Shown one piece after another: positions 9,134-17,648 of a stretch of DNA of 64,000 nt (position 1 is the stretch's first letter; the number at the start of each line of letters is the position of its first letter). The notes below the pieces were generated by a model. That model saw only the letters and a program-made list of their open reading frames with translations. It was not told where the DNA came from and did no database searches. The stretch comes from Flavobacteriaceae bacterium EG-1 (GTDB lineage Bacteria; Bacteroidota; Bacteroidia; Flavobacteriales; Flavobacteriaceae), in NCBI RefSeq assembly GCF_009649685.1, contig NZ_WJPK01000002.1:102202-166201 (forward strand), given 5' to 3'. Both the position numbers and the translations under genes were made by a program.

Positions 9134-11866
9134 TTAAGTCCTTCTTTTTCGTAATAACACAAAAATAGCTACCAAAAACAGCAAAGACAATATCACCCAT
9201 TTTAAATTACCGTTTAAAAGACCCATATTTTGAATGGGTGAATTATCGCCAATAACAATTAGCGCTCCCCAATAGGCTGGCGAAATATTCGTACCTCTAA
9301 ATTTATTTATATAAGCAACCTTAGCATTTCTAAGTGCAGCAGATTTTGTGAGGCCTTTATCCAATTCTTTATAGAAGGCAGTCATAATATCTTTACTAGC
9401 TTTATCGTTGGTTGTCCAAAGTGAAGAGACCACACTTTTCGCTCCAGAGTGAAAAAAACCCCTTGCAAGACTCATTACACCCTCTCCTTTTTTTAACTCA
9501 CCTAGTGAAGTATTACAGGCACTTAAAACCACCATATCAGCCTGATTTCTATTCGCATATATTTCATTTAGAAATAATTTTTCATCATTTAACGCTATCC
9601 AATGGTTCTGTTTCTCACTAATATCAGCATGCGTTGAAAGATGAATAATCCGATAATCATTTAAATTTTCAAGCAACCTCTGTTTTGTTGCCTCTTCGCG
9701 TAGGAATGATTGTCCTTCGAAAATTTTTTGTACTTCAGTAACTTCTTCTCCACTAAATGCTAAATCCGGAAGAAGTAATGCCGCAAAATTTACCGGGGCT
9801 ATTCCTAAAAGTTCCTTTTCAGGATTAATCGCAATTTGATTTTTAGCATCTAAATAAGACATGGAATAGGCATATCTTATATCTGTGTCTTCTATCAAAT
9901 AATGACTTTTATCTGTATCCGTAACCAAAGTCTCAAAAGGGAGCTGCTGCAAAATATAATCACTGACTACGGTCAACTTTTTACCTTTTATTTTTTGATA
10001 TACCTTCTCGGGAATTAACTCCTTAAAAACAAAATTAGAGTTTGTATTAAATTTTTTAATTTTCTCTCGACTAGAAACTAAATCGGTCAATTGCCCGTAC
10101 AATTCTATTATGCTCTCATTTAGCACTTCGATATTTTCCAGCTCATAAAAAACAGTTTCTGCTTTAGATGTTAATAGTCCAAAACCTTGTTCGTCATTTA
10201 AAATAAATTGTAAGACCACCTCATCTTCAGAAATAAAAGAGTTTTTAAAAGTTTGATGTGATAGTATTTCTACATTCTTTTTAAGGTTAGCGTAATTTGG
10301 AAAATTCGCTGTCATCGAATCTGAAAACTGTTCGAAACGTCTTTTACTTTTATAAATTTCATCTTTCAGATCAGTTTTCTTTTCCTCAGCCAATTCACTA
10401 TTTTGTAGTTCATTCTCAGCTAGAAAAATAGCGCGTTTCAATTCAAATTCTCGTTTAGCTATAGCATCTGGTAGGCTTGCAATTTCTTTAGCTTGTTCGT
10501 TAGTAACATTTTCTAATAATAGTAGCGCCTTATTACGTTCCATAAAATAATACGCGCGCTCTGGCTTTTTTAAATGATAGCAAGCTTCTACTGCCCTCAC
10601 ATATAGTGAAGATCCTTTTTCACGCCAAAACAATTTGGACTGTTCTTCCGAACTCTCCAAACGAATAATATCAACCAATTGATCCGCTAAATCAAAGGTC
10701 TTTAAAGCATAATCAAGATGACTTGAATTACCGTCGTGCTCATAAAATCGCATCCAACCATTGGCCTTGGTAACAATATGATTTAAAAGTGAGACTTTAT
10801 TCGAGGCAAGTTCTAATTCACTTTCAGTGAGTAGTTCGTCATACACTATTTCCTTTTTCTTGCCAGAAGCTAATACAATTGCCTTTTGATAAAAATAGAG
10901 TCCTTTTTTATATTCACCATTAGCTAGATGCCAATCGCCGAGGTTTTCATAAGCATTTGAATAAGTAGGGTTTAATTTTATAGCCTTATTTAAATTCAAA
11001 AAAGCTTCATCAAACAACTCTAATTTTAGTTGTGAATAAGCAATGCTATTTAAAACACTAGCTTGATCATCTTTGAACAAATTTGCTGAGTCAACAAGAA
11101 TTTTAGAATGATATTTAAGCGCCTGGGCATAATTCCCAATACTTAATAATCTATTTCCTTCTATTTGACTAGCCTGAATTTGTTGATAAAAATCAACATC
11201 CGCACCATACTTTTCGAAATAAGAATTAATCTTTTCTATATTTTGTTTTATTTCAAATGAATATTCTTCATAACCCATTTCTTCATAAGTGCCGGCTAAT
11301 TCCAAATTCGCATCAATATACTTATAGAAATTTTGTGAATCATTTTTATAAAACTCGGATACCATTAGAAAATTCTCAATAGACTTATGAAAATCTCCAA
11401 TTAAGCGATAGCTCCTTCCTAATTCTCGTCTCGCATTTTGTGTTCTTCGGTCATCATTCCCTAAATCAATCAAATCAGTATAAGCGTCAATAGCCTCAAA
11501 AATATTACCATTTACTGAATTAAAATACCCTAGATTATACAACGACTTCTTTAGGGAATCGTAGTCTATACTATCTAAGTTCTTTTTTAAAGCAGATGCC
11601 TTTTCAGTAACTTCAATAGCATTCTGAATATTCTCAATCTTCCCATTTTCGTGCCAAATTGAATAATACCATTTACTTCCTAAATCATGGTAGCAGTCTG
11701 CCAAAATACTTTTTGACAAACTTTTTTGATGTACTAAGAAAAACGAATCTATCTTTTTCTGTATCACTTCAATTTCCGCATCGGAATTTATTATGTTCAA
11801 TAATTCATCATGTTGTCCATAACAAAAAGTAGATGTCAATAAAAAACACAGCATTAAGTTCTTCAT
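9134..11866 (-). CDS. TPR-CHAT protein, membrane-anchored caspase-like protease
   Basis: 910-aa protein with a signal peptide (1-17), tetratricopeptide repeats (about 55-350), a helical/coiled region with a Lys/Glu-rich stretch (465-515), a C-terminal CHAT domain (about 610-875), one transmembrane helix (889-905) and a basic tail KRRT. The CHAT catalytic pair is intact: H746 in HLSTHAD and C784 in LSACNTS. CHAT domains are caspase-family (clan CD) proteases. The signal peptide plus C-terminal helix predict that the protease faces the periplasm, unlike most studied CHAT proteins, which are cytosolic. It is the last of four co-oriented genes (sigma factor, anti-sigma-like protein, S8 lipoprotein, CHAT), but a terminator-like hairpin separates it from the subtilase gene. 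Substrate unknown. Confidence 0.88.
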   Translation of the reverse strand: MKNLMLCFLLTSTFCYGQHDELLNIINSDAEIEVIQKKIDSFFLVHQKSLSKSILADCYHDLGSKWYYSIWHENGKIENIQNAIEVTEKASALKKNLDSIDYDSLKKSLYNLGYFNSVNGNIFEAIDAYTDLIDLGNDDRRTQNARRELGRSYRLIGDFHKSIENFLMVSEFYKNDSQNFYKYIDANLELAGTYEEMGYEEYSFEIKQNIEKINSYFEKYGADVDFYQQIQASQIEGNRLLSIGNYAQALKYHSKILVDSANLFKDDQASVLNSIAYSQLKLELFDEAFLNLNKAIKLNPTYSNAYENLGDWHLANGEYKKGLYFYQKAIVLASGKKKEIVYDELLTESELELASNKVSLLNHIVTKANGWMRFYEHDGNSSHLDYALKTFDLADQLVDIIRLESSEEQSKLFWREKGSSLYVRAVEACYHLKKPERAYYFMERNKALLLLENVTNEQAKEIASLPDAIAKREFELKRAIFLAENELQNSELAEEKKTDLKDEIYKSKRRFEQFSDSMTANFPNYANLKKNVEILSHQTFKNSFISEDEVVLQFILNDEQGFGLLTSKAETVFYELENIEVLNESIIELYGQLTDLVSSREKIKKFNTNSNFVFKELIPEKVYQKIKGKKLTVVSDYILQQLPFETLVTDTDKSHYLIEDTDIRYAYSMSYLDAKNQIAINPEKELLGIAPVNFAALLLPDLAFSGEEVTEVQKIFEGQSFLREEATKQRLLENLNDYRIIHLSTHADISEKQNHWIALNDEKLFLNEIYANRNQADMVVLSACNTSLGELKKGEGVMSLARGFFHSGAKSVVSSLWTTNDKASKDIMTAFYKELDKGLTKSAALRNAKVAYINKFRGTNISPAYWGALIVIGDNSPIQNMGLLNGNLKWVILSLLFLVAIFVLLRKRRT

Positions 11867-11889
11867 ATGTTAAATATAATAAACGTAAA

Positions 11890-11914
11890 AAGCCCATGCA
11901 ATTTGCATAGGCTT
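11890..11914 (-). terminator. rho-independent terminator after the subtilase gene
   Basis: The minus strand folds AAGCCtATGCA / TGCATgGGCTT (11-bp stem, one A-C mismatch, 3-nt loop), followed by TTTTTA. It lies between the S8 stop (11935) and the CHAT start (11866), so it should reduce read-through into the CHAT gene. Confidence 0.75.
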
Positions 11915-11934
11915 AATACTTTATATAACCTTAA

Positions 11935-13269
11935 TTAATTTACTATAATGGCTTTACTGTCTTTAATTTTACCATCTAAACCTGGTTCAATATCCGTGAA
12001 GTTATTATCATCTAATATATCGTTTTTTAATTCCACACCTTTAACACCTCGCATTATTTGATAATTCCCTGCAAAACCACTAATATACGCTGCTCCATAC
12101 GAAGTACCTGTTAATGTCGCTTGTATTATTTCATTAGAAGCATTAACAAGTTCAATACTATACGCGCCGAAAGGTACTGCAACATCAATGCTTTTATTAC
12201 CAAAGTTTGATTCCGATGAGATTTCTATGCTTCCACTAGTATCATCATAGCCGCCTACTGCAAAAATATTTTCTGCTGAATTCCCAGAAATAAAATGTCC
12301 CATTGCTCCTGCGTCATTATCCACTCCTTTATTCCCAGCCGAAGCAACAACTAAAACATTTTTATTCTTCAAATCCTCTAGAATTTGATTCAGAACCACA
12401 TGTTGCTCAATGTCTTCTTGTAACATGGCACCACCAAAACTAGCGTTTACAATATTAATTTCACCCCCTTTATCTTGTATGTCACGTACATACCCTAGGG
12501 CACAGATTACATTAAATAACGAGCCTTCTCCACTCCCATTAAAAGCCTTTAGTGGTAAAATATTATACCCGACCCCCGCGTCTTCCAAAACAGACATTGC
12601 TAACTTGGTAACATAAGTTCCATGCCCATGCTGATCTAAAATATTATCCGTTCCTTCAGTAAAATTCCATCCTGAAAAAGTGTCAAAACAAACTGAATTT
12701 GGCACTCCGTATAACAAATCAGTACCAAAATCATAGTTCAAATAATCGAGCCCCGTATCAATTACCGCAATATTCACATCATTTGCACTGGGCACAAAAT
12801 TGACTATCCCCTCCTGTTCGTTTGGATCAAAGTCGTTTGCTGTAGCAAAACTCCCTAATACTCGCGGTAATACGATTTCAAAATCTTGATCACCTTCTAC
12901 ATCATTCCCCCCTGAACTTCCTCTTAATCTGTTAACAGCTCTTTCAATTTCCAATTCATTCGTATCTATCGTCCAACGTTCAATATTGGTATCGCCACAA
13001 TTACAACTCTCTGTAACGGTTACATAAAACTCATCTCGAATTGCTTGACGCTCAAGCTCGCTTAATGAGGGATCAAAACTAATAACTACTTTATTCGGTG
13101 ACATTATGATATTTGGACCTTCATCTTCTACTCCCTCATCAACAACAACTTTAATAATATCATCGTCGTCATGACCGTGACCGTGTCCATGATGTTTCCA
13201 AAAATCTTTGGTACAACTTTGTAGGCATATGGCCCCAATTGCTAACACTACTAAAACTCTTTTTTTCAT
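11935..13269 (-). CDS. S8 (subtilisin-like) serine protease lipoprotein
   Basis: 444-aa protein with a lipoprotein signal (lipobox LQSC, C19). A His/Asp-rich segment (HHGHGHGHDDDD, 26-37) that could bind metal follows, then a propeptide-like region (about 55-120) and a peptidase S8 domain (about 160-410). The catalytic triad is visible: D171 in AVIDTGLD, H216 in HGHGTYV, S390 in TGTSYGAA. The oxyanion-hole Asn is N313 in ASAGNKG. It should act in the periplasm or on the cell surface, anchored by lipid. It sits between a membrane anti-sigma-like TPR protein and a CHAT protease. The triad is complete, so an active enzyme is expected. Its targets are unknown. Confidence 0.92.
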   Translation of the reverse strand: MKKRVLVVLAIGAICLQSCTKDFWKHHGHGHGHDDDDIIKVVVDEGVEDEGPNIIMSPNKVVISFDPSLSELERQAIRDEFYVTVTESCNCGDTNIERWTIDTNELEIERAVNRLRGSSGGNDVEGDQDFEIVLPRVLGSFATANDFDPNEQEGIVNFVPSANDVNIAVIDTGLDYLNYDFGTDLLYGVPNSVCFDTFSGWNFTEGTDNILDQHGHGTYVTKLAMSVLEDAGVGYNILPLKAFNGSGEGSLFNVICALGYVRDIQDKGGEINIVNASFGGAMLQEDIEQHVVLNQILEDLKNKNVLVVASAGNKGVDNDAGAMGHFISGNSAENIFAVGGYDDTSGSIEISSESNFGNKSIDVAVPFGAYSIELVNASNEIIQATLTGTSYGAAYISGFAGNYQIMRGVKGVELKNDILDDNNFTDIEPGLDGKIKDSKAIIVN

Positions 13270-13664
13270 AATTTAATTTTTAGGTTGACTTATAACAACA
13301 AACTTAAAATGACATATTTATCCAGCACAAAAAAATATGACCATAGTCATTACAGCGCTACAATGTAGGCTGCTATTTTGCAGTTTTATGTATAGTTAAT
13401 TTTAAGAATGCTACTACTTAATGGGAGAATCTTTGTGGGGTTAACAAGTAGTGCATCGAAATATAAGAAATCTTAAGAAACTAGTAGTTTAGAAATCATT
13501 ATTTTTCATTATTTGAAGGTATAATCCTTCAAAAGACACAGAAAATTAAATTTAAAAGGCGATAAATTGTTAAAAGGCTTCTTTTTAAGAAGCCTTTTTA
13601 AATACCAAAACTACTCAAAATCATTACTTTAATTATAATTCAATAATGTAAAAACTGTTTTAGA
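13270..13664. other. intergenic region between anti-sigma-like and subtilase genes
   Basis: A 395-base gap in the otherwise compact minus-strand cluster. It contains the strong hairpin at 13572-13598 and, nearer the subtilase, a partly palindromic patch (GAC-CATA-GTC near 13342-13351 and AGCGCT near 13356-13361). No open frame is convincing. The gap is large enough to hold a separate promoter for the subtilase gene, although no clear TAnnTTTG element was found. Confidence 0.5.
13572..13598 (-). terminator. strong bidirectional terminator
   Basis: Perfect 12-bp inverted repeat AAAAGGCTTCTT / AAGAAGCCTTTT with a 3-nt loop; both strands give U-rich 3' ends. It lies 67 bases after the anti-sigma-like stop codon (13665) and 300 bases before the subtilase start. 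It therefore splits the sigma/anti-sigma transcript from the protease genes. Confidence 0.85.
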
Positions 13665-14399
13665 CTATTCTAATTCTTGAATCAGCTCAAGAGCCTTATC
13701 TTTTTGAAAATCATAATTAGAAGTAAGCGCTTTTAAACTGTTCACAGCACTTTCTTTATCTTTTTCTTTGATAGCAATTAAGGCTGAATACCAAAGCGCC
13801 TCTGGCGTATATTCTGAATTTGATGAAATTAAATTATTGAAATTCATCCTGCTTTCCTGTAAATCACCCAGTCCTAAATAGGACAAGCCTAGATACAAAG
13901 TCAAATATTCTTCGCGATTAGCAGAAGGAATTTTATTAAACCCATCAATAGCTTTTTGATAATTTCCAGATTCATATGCCATGAAAGCATCTCGTTCAAT
14001 CGACGCTACAGTTTCTCCTCTTGTAATAGCAAAAACGGTATTTGGATATTCTTGATAATTCTCATCGTACAGGGAATTATAATTAGGACCAGAAAAATTA
14101 TTATACCCTAACCAACCGAGTGTTACGACTAACGCTATTGAAGCCGCCATAGCCCATTTTCGATAATTGGGCTTTAGTGTTCTTACCGGCACATCTTTTA
14201 TGCGCTCATTTTCAAAACTTATTAATTTCGATTTTAATTCATTTGATTGTTTATCTCGTATAACAACTTGCAAATCTTTTTCAAAATTAAATTGTTGCTT
14301 GAATTCCAAATCAGTTGACAACAATTCATTGAATTGCTGCTCTTGTTCGGGGGTCAAGTTATTTGCGAAATATTCTAAAAGCAACTGTTCTTTATCCAT
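13665..14399 (-). CDS. anti-sigma-factor-like membrane protein with TPR domain
   Basis: About 244 aa. The N-terminal part (1-75) resembles the cytoplasmic sigma-binding region of Bacteroidetes anti-sigma proteins (LLLEYFANNLTPEQEQQFNELL). One transmembrane helix follows (about 83-100), and the C-terminal part (about 130-244) is made of tetratricopeptide repeats that would be periplasmic. The ATG at 14399 is chosen; a GTG directly before it (14402) would add one residue. The sigma-factor stop codon (14405-14403) is 3 bases upstream, so translation is probably coupled. The pairing suggests it holds the sigma factor and senses an envelope protein through its TPRs. Direct evidence for anti-sigma activity is lacking. 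Confidence 0.75.
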   Translation of the reverse strand: MDKEQLLLEYFANNLTPEQEQQFNELLSTDLEFKQQFNFEKDLQVVIRDKQSNELKSKLISFENERIKDVPVRTLKPNYRKWAMAASIALVVTLGWLGYNNFSGPNYNSLYDENYQEYPNTVFAITRGETVASIERDAFMAYESGNYQKAIDGFNKIPSANREEYLTLYLGLSYLGLGDLQESRMNFNNLISSNSEYTPEALWYSALIAIKEKDKESAVNSLKALTSNYDFQKDKALELIQELE

Positions 14400-14402
14400 C
14401 AC

Positions 14403-14969
14403 TTACCTATTTTCTTTAATTCTTTCTTTTAAAGTTTTCATACAACGAGACTTCTGACTTTTTACAACATTCTCGCTATTGTATCCGCCGGCTTCCATAA
14501 TTTCTTGTATGGTAAAACCACGGTAATAAAACAGGGTTAATAATTCTTGACATTTATTTCCGAGTGTATTAAAATACTTTCTTAATAGTTCCTGTTCTGT
14601 AGATAGACCAGGCTTTTCCATTTCAAAAGTACTTACCAACTCGTCGGACTCACCAACTCTAGATAAATCAAAATTTTCGCCAACTGTTTTCTTATTCTTT
14701 CTCATTTGATCAAAAATCAAATATTTTCCAACTCCGAATAAATAGGTGGAAATACTACTAGTAAGTGTTTCCAACTTTCCACTCATTATATTTTCATAAA
14801 AAATGACGTATGCATCTTGATAGACATCTATATTTTCTTCCTCTGTTAAATTATAACGTCTGGCAAAATTCAAAAACTTATCTCTGTTCTCTTCATATAC
14901 TTTTTTAAGCACTGCATCTGAACCTTTTCTTAAGTCTTGTAGTGTTATCTCTGCTGTTTCATTTTCCAT
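14403..14969 (-). CDS. ECF-type RNA polymerase sigma factor
   Basis: 188-aa sigma-70 family protein with region 2 (about 20-90: NFARRYNLTEEENIDVYQDA, then a DQMRKNKK segment) and region 4 (about 120-180: LGNKCQELLTLFYYRGFTI, EIMEAGGYNSENVVKSQKSRC). It should direct RNA polymerase to a small regulon. It is first of the co-oriented cluster sigma - anti-sigma-like TPR - subtilase - CHAT. The divergent group of small secreted genes at 15188-16877 is a plausible target set. That link is inferred from position only. Confidence 0.9.
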   Translation of the reverse strand: MENETAEITLQDLRKGSDAVLKKVYEENRDKFLNFARRYNLTEEENIDVYQDAYVIFYENIMSGKLETLTSSISTYLFGVGKYLIFDQMRKNKKTVGENFDLSRVGESDELVSTFEMEKPGLSTEQELLRKYFNTLGNKCQELLTLFYYRGFTIQEIMEAGGYNSENVVKSQKSRCMKTLKERIKENR

Positions 14970-15074
14970 TTAATGTGTTTCAATTGAGAAGGTTAACAAT
15001 GGACGAAGCTAATTTAACATTTTTTGTTGGCGTTAATCTTCTTAATATGTGATAATTGCAACGAACACCGACAC

Positions 15075-15094
15075 TTGTAGTGTTTTTACTACAA
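15075..15094. promoter_or_regulatory. 7-bp inverted repeat upstream of the sigma factor
   Basis: Perfect repeat TTGTAGT - 6 nt - ACTACAA in the divergent intergenic region between the sigma gene (start 14969) and the small genes starting at 15188. It is followed on the plus strand by T-rich sequence. It could be an operator or a weak hairpin; function is not established. Confidence 0.35.
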
Positions 15095-15140
15095 TATAGT
15101 TTTTAAATTTTTTTCTAAAAAAATTCAGATTCATGTTAAC

Positions 15141-15157
15141 CTCATATTATATATGAG
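15141..15157. promoter_or_regulatory. 7-bp inverted repeat upstream of the 31-aa peptide gene
   Basis: Perfect palindromic arms CTCATAT - TAT - ATATGAG lie 31 bases before the ATG at 15188. Position and symmetry suggest a dimeric-regulator operator or a leader hairpin. AT-rich palindromes also occur by chance. Confidence 0.35.
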
Positions 15158-15187
15158 CATAAAAAAGTGAATTAAAAATATACTACA

Positions 15188-15283
15188 ATGGAAAATTATG
15201 AAAAACTAGAAGTGTTAAAACATTTACTTTTTGCTGTCCTAGGAGCATTGGTCTTACTGTTGCTAATTATATTGAATTCATAA
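15188..15283 (+). CDS. 31-aa single-span membrane peptide, unknown function
   Basis: Short open frame of 31 codons. The N-terminus is charged and soluble (MENYEKLEVLK), and residues 12-29 form one strongly hydrophobic helix (LLFAVLGALVLLLLIIL), followed by NS and the stop. Upstream A-rich sequence suits Bacteroidetes translation starts. The charge pattern (acidic N-terminus, no basic tail) does not define topology. It is 29 bases before a secreted protein gene in the same direction. The hydrophobic pattern is too regular for random AT-rich DNA, but the family is not recognised. Confidence 0.55.
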   Translation: MENYEKLEVLKHLLFAVLGALVLLLLIILNS

Positions 15284-15312
15284 ACACCAATCGAATACTA
15301 AATTATTAAACT

Positions 15313-15678
15313 ATGAAAACCACACTTATACTAATATTAGTTTTCTTTTTATGTGTAATAACTAATAGCTATGCACAAACAACAAAAGCGATTTCTAATT
15401 CAGATTCGTTAAAACAAACAAATCTATTGGATGACCAGACTAAGATTTTAGGTCAGGTATTTGACCTTATGGGTGCGGGAGCTGACAACCCAGTAGGTAA
15501 CGCGACCAACTACCTTGAATTTATTGACAACATGGATATATCAGATGAAATGAAACAGACCCTTCGTGATCAGCACGAGATTATTGATTTAGGTAACGAC
15601 CCCACGAAGAAGGAAGAACTAAAAATAAAAATTTCTGAAATGCTTGATAAAGGGGTAATGGATGCTCAAATCGAATAA
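15313..15678 (+). CDS. small secreted protein of unknown function
   Basis: 121-aa protein with a clear signal peptide (1-21, ending SYA-Q). The mature part is about 100 aa, acidic and mostly helical, with two segments (QVFDLMGAGADNPVGNATNYLEFI near 48-71 and an EELKIKISEMLDKGV segment near 100-114). It has no cysteine after the signal and no recognisable catalytic motif. It follows the 31-aa peptide gene and is closed by a hairpin terminator. Not recognised as a named family. Confidence 0.7.
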   Translation: MKTTLILILVFFLCVITNSYAQTTKAISNSDSLKQTNLLDDQTKILGQVFDLMGAGADNPVGNATNYLEFIDNMDISDEMKQTLRDQHEIIDLGNDPTKKEELKIKISEMLDKGVMDAQIE

Positions 15679-15695
15679 TATAACATTTAAATTTT

Positions 15696-15725
15696 AAAAA
15701 CCTCGGTTCTCACTGAGGTTTTTTT
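15696..15725 (+). terminator. rho-independent terminator
   Basis: Stem AAAAACCTC / GAGGTTTTT (9 bp) with a 10-nt loop, followed by TT, 18 bases after the stop of the secreted protein gene at 15313-15678. Confidence 0.8.
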
Positions 15726-15791
15726 ATACCTAAATGTTAACCTACCTACTTAATGCACATTAAGAGTAATATAAACTTAAAACATAATACC

Positions 15792-16877
15792 ATGAAAACA
15801 TTAAAAAATTTTCTATTAGTTGGCTTAATTCTAGTTATATCTTCATGTAATAAAGAGGAGCTTTTTGCACCAATCGAGGAACAAACACTTGAAGAAACCT
15901 CAAAAACGAATATTAAATACAACATAGATCCATTAACAATTTCATTAGAGAAAAAAGCTATTCCCTTTAGACCAGCTAGCCAAAATGGCACGGTTAATTT
16001 CAAAGGCCAACTTTGGTCTATAGCAAATTCACCTGATATATCCCATGACCCGACCGATGAAGCAATTATTGAAGCTCAGATCAGGTCGAGCAGTAACGGA
16101 AGAGATTGGACAATACGCGCCCGAAACCCTTTTGAGGCATCTATTAGGTATTCACTAGTTGTTTTTGACGGAAAAATGTGGAAAATTGGAGGATTTGCGA
16201 TAGATTCTGATACCGATACCGCTTTAGGAGCAACTTATTATACAAGTGATGGAATTAATTGGCATTTTGCAAGTAATAGTAATCTGCCACACCTATATGT
16301 AGACCAAGCCATAGTTTTTAATAATAAGATTTATGTTTTTGGTGGGCTCTTTACACCATACACTACTTCAAGCGACGAACCAGTAATCTATTCTTCAAGT
16401 GATGGAATAAACTGGACATTGGAGGCAAGTGATGCGTTGGACACCAACCTAGCCTCCGCCATTGTATTTAACAATAACATATACCTAATGAATGCATTTG
16501 AACCTAATTCCTACAATCTCGGCGAAATTTGGCAAAGTGCGGATGGTAGAAATTGGAGCAAGGTTCGTAGAGGACTAACTAAATACCCATCAACAAGTAC
16601 CGGTTTCCCAAATAGATGGGGAAGTGGAAAAGTAGTATACAATAATAAAGTCTGGCTGATTGGAGGATCAATTGATGGAACCAAAACTAATGACATATGG
16701 TTTACAAAAGACATGAAAAATTGGTTTCAATACACCGGGGATTCAAAATTCGCACCTGTAACTGGCCTCTCGGCACTAAATTTCAGAGATAAAATATGGC
16801 TTTTAGGAGGCTATGGTAGTATTTCTCAATTTAATCAGATATGGAGTGTGAAGGAAAAAAAATTACGGTTTTGGTAA
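15792..16877 (+). CDS. kelch-like beta-propeller lipoprotein
   Basis: About 361 aa from the ATG at 15792. An in-frame ATG at 15753 would add 13 residues before the signal and is less likely. The lipoprotein signal ends with ISSC (cysteine near residue 19). Five or so repeats follow, each pairing 'V/L-F-N/D-x-K-I/M-W/Y-x-x-G-G' with 'S-S/x-D-G-x-x-W', which is the kelch/galactose-oxidase-type propeller pattern (for example YTSDGINWHF, YSSSDGINWTLE, WQSADGRNWSK). It is probably surface-exposed and binding rather than catalytic. It is monocistronic, with its own terminator shared with lipB. Confidence 0.82.
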   Translation: MKTLKNFLLVGLILVISSCNKEELFAPIEEQTLEETSKTNIKYNIDPLTISLEKKAIPFRPASQNGTVNFKGQLWSIANSPDISHDPTDEAIIEAQIRSSSNGRDWTIRARNPFEASIRYSLVVFDGKMWKIGGFAIDSDTDTALGATYYTSDGINWHFASNSNLPHLYVDQAIVFNNKIYVFGGLFTPYTTSSDEPVIYSSSDGINWTLEASDALDTNLASAIVFNNNIYLMNAFEPNSYNLGEIWQSADGRNWSKVRRGLTKYPSTSTGFPNRWGSGKVVYNNKVWLIGGSIDGTKTNDIWFTKDMKNWFQYTGDSKFAPVTGLSALNFRDKIWLLGGYGSISQFNQIWSVKEKKLRFW

Positions 16878-16901
16878 AAGGAATAAAAATGCTAAAACTT
16901 T

Positions 16902-16927
16902 AAAACCTCGGCTCAAACCGAGGTTTT
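16902..16927. terminator. bidirectional terminator overlapping the end of lipB
   Basis: Perfect 10-bp stem AAAACCTCGG / CCGAGGTTTT with a 6-nt loop, serving the convergent kelch gene (stop at 16877) and lipB (stop at 16913). The last codons and stop of lipB lie inside the hairpin. Confidence 0.85.
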
Positions 16928-17629
16928 CTCATATACGATTTCAGCCTCAAAAAGCTCATTAAAATGCTTCAATAGCTTTTGCTTCACCTCATCCATATCA
17001 ACGGTTGCCTTCCCCAACTCTACATTTAAAGAAGTTACAGCCTTGTCCTTTATGCCACAGGGAATCATTAAATCAAAATAACCTAAATCTGCATTTACGT
17101 TTAACGCAAACCCGTGCATGGTTACCCAGCGGCTGGCACGTACGCCCATGGCGCAGATTTTTCTAGCAAATGGGGTGCCAACATCCAACCAAACTCCAGT
17201 TTCTCCTTCGGAGCGTTCTGCTTTCAAACCATATTCGGCCAAGGTAAGAATGACCATTTCCTCTAAAAATCGCAGGTATTTGTGAATGTCCGTAAAGAAA
17301 TTATCCAAATCTAAAATAGGATAGCCTACTATTTGCCCTGGGCCGTGATACGTAATATCTCCGCCCCTGTTGATCTTATAAAACTTTGCGTTTTTGGCGG
17401 CTAGTTCTTCCTCGCTAATCAAGAGGTTAGCAAAATCGCCACTCTTGCCCAACGTATAAACATGGGGGTGTTCTACGAACAAAAAGTGGTTGGGTGTGGG
17501 TACATTGGCCTGCTCTCTTCTGTTCTTTATTTTTAAATCTACGGTTTCCTTAAACAGAGCTTCTTGGTAATCCCAAGTTTCCTTATAGTCTTTCAACCCT
17601 AAATCTAGTACCAACACCTGCTTATTCAT
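16913..17629 (-). CDS. lipB: octanoyl-(acyl carrier protein):protein transferase
   Basis: 238-aa LipB. It transfers octanoyl groups from acyl carrier protein to lipoyl domains (glycine cleavage H protein, 2-oxoacid dehydrogenases) in the cytoplasm. Visible motifs are RGGDITYHGPGQ (88-99), the catalytic lysine K157 (ARKICAMG), RWVTMHGFALN (167-177), and the catalytic cysteine C191 in IPCGI. Length is normal for Bacteroidetes. It is a single gene; the upstream small Pmp3-like gene is read in the same direction, 19 bases away. Confidence 0.96.
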   Translation of the reverse strand: MNKQVLVLDLGLKDYKETWDYQEALFKETVDLKIKNRREQANVPTPNHFLFVEHPHVYTLGKSGDFANLLISEEELAAKNAKFYKINRGGDITYHGPGQIVGYPILDLDNFFTDIHKYLRFLEEMVILTLAEYGLKAERSEGETGVWLDVGTPFARKICAMGVRASRWVTMHGFALNVNADLGYFDLMIPCGIKDKAVTSLNVELGKATVDMDEVKQKLLKHFNELFEAEIVYEKTSV

Positions 17630-17648
17630 AAAAGCAAAGATACAGTGA

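Noticed and set aside
9134-11866. TPR-CHAT protein as part of a CRISPR-linked (Craspase-like) effector
   Set aside because: No CRISPR array or cas gene is present, and this protein has a signal peptide and membrane anchor.
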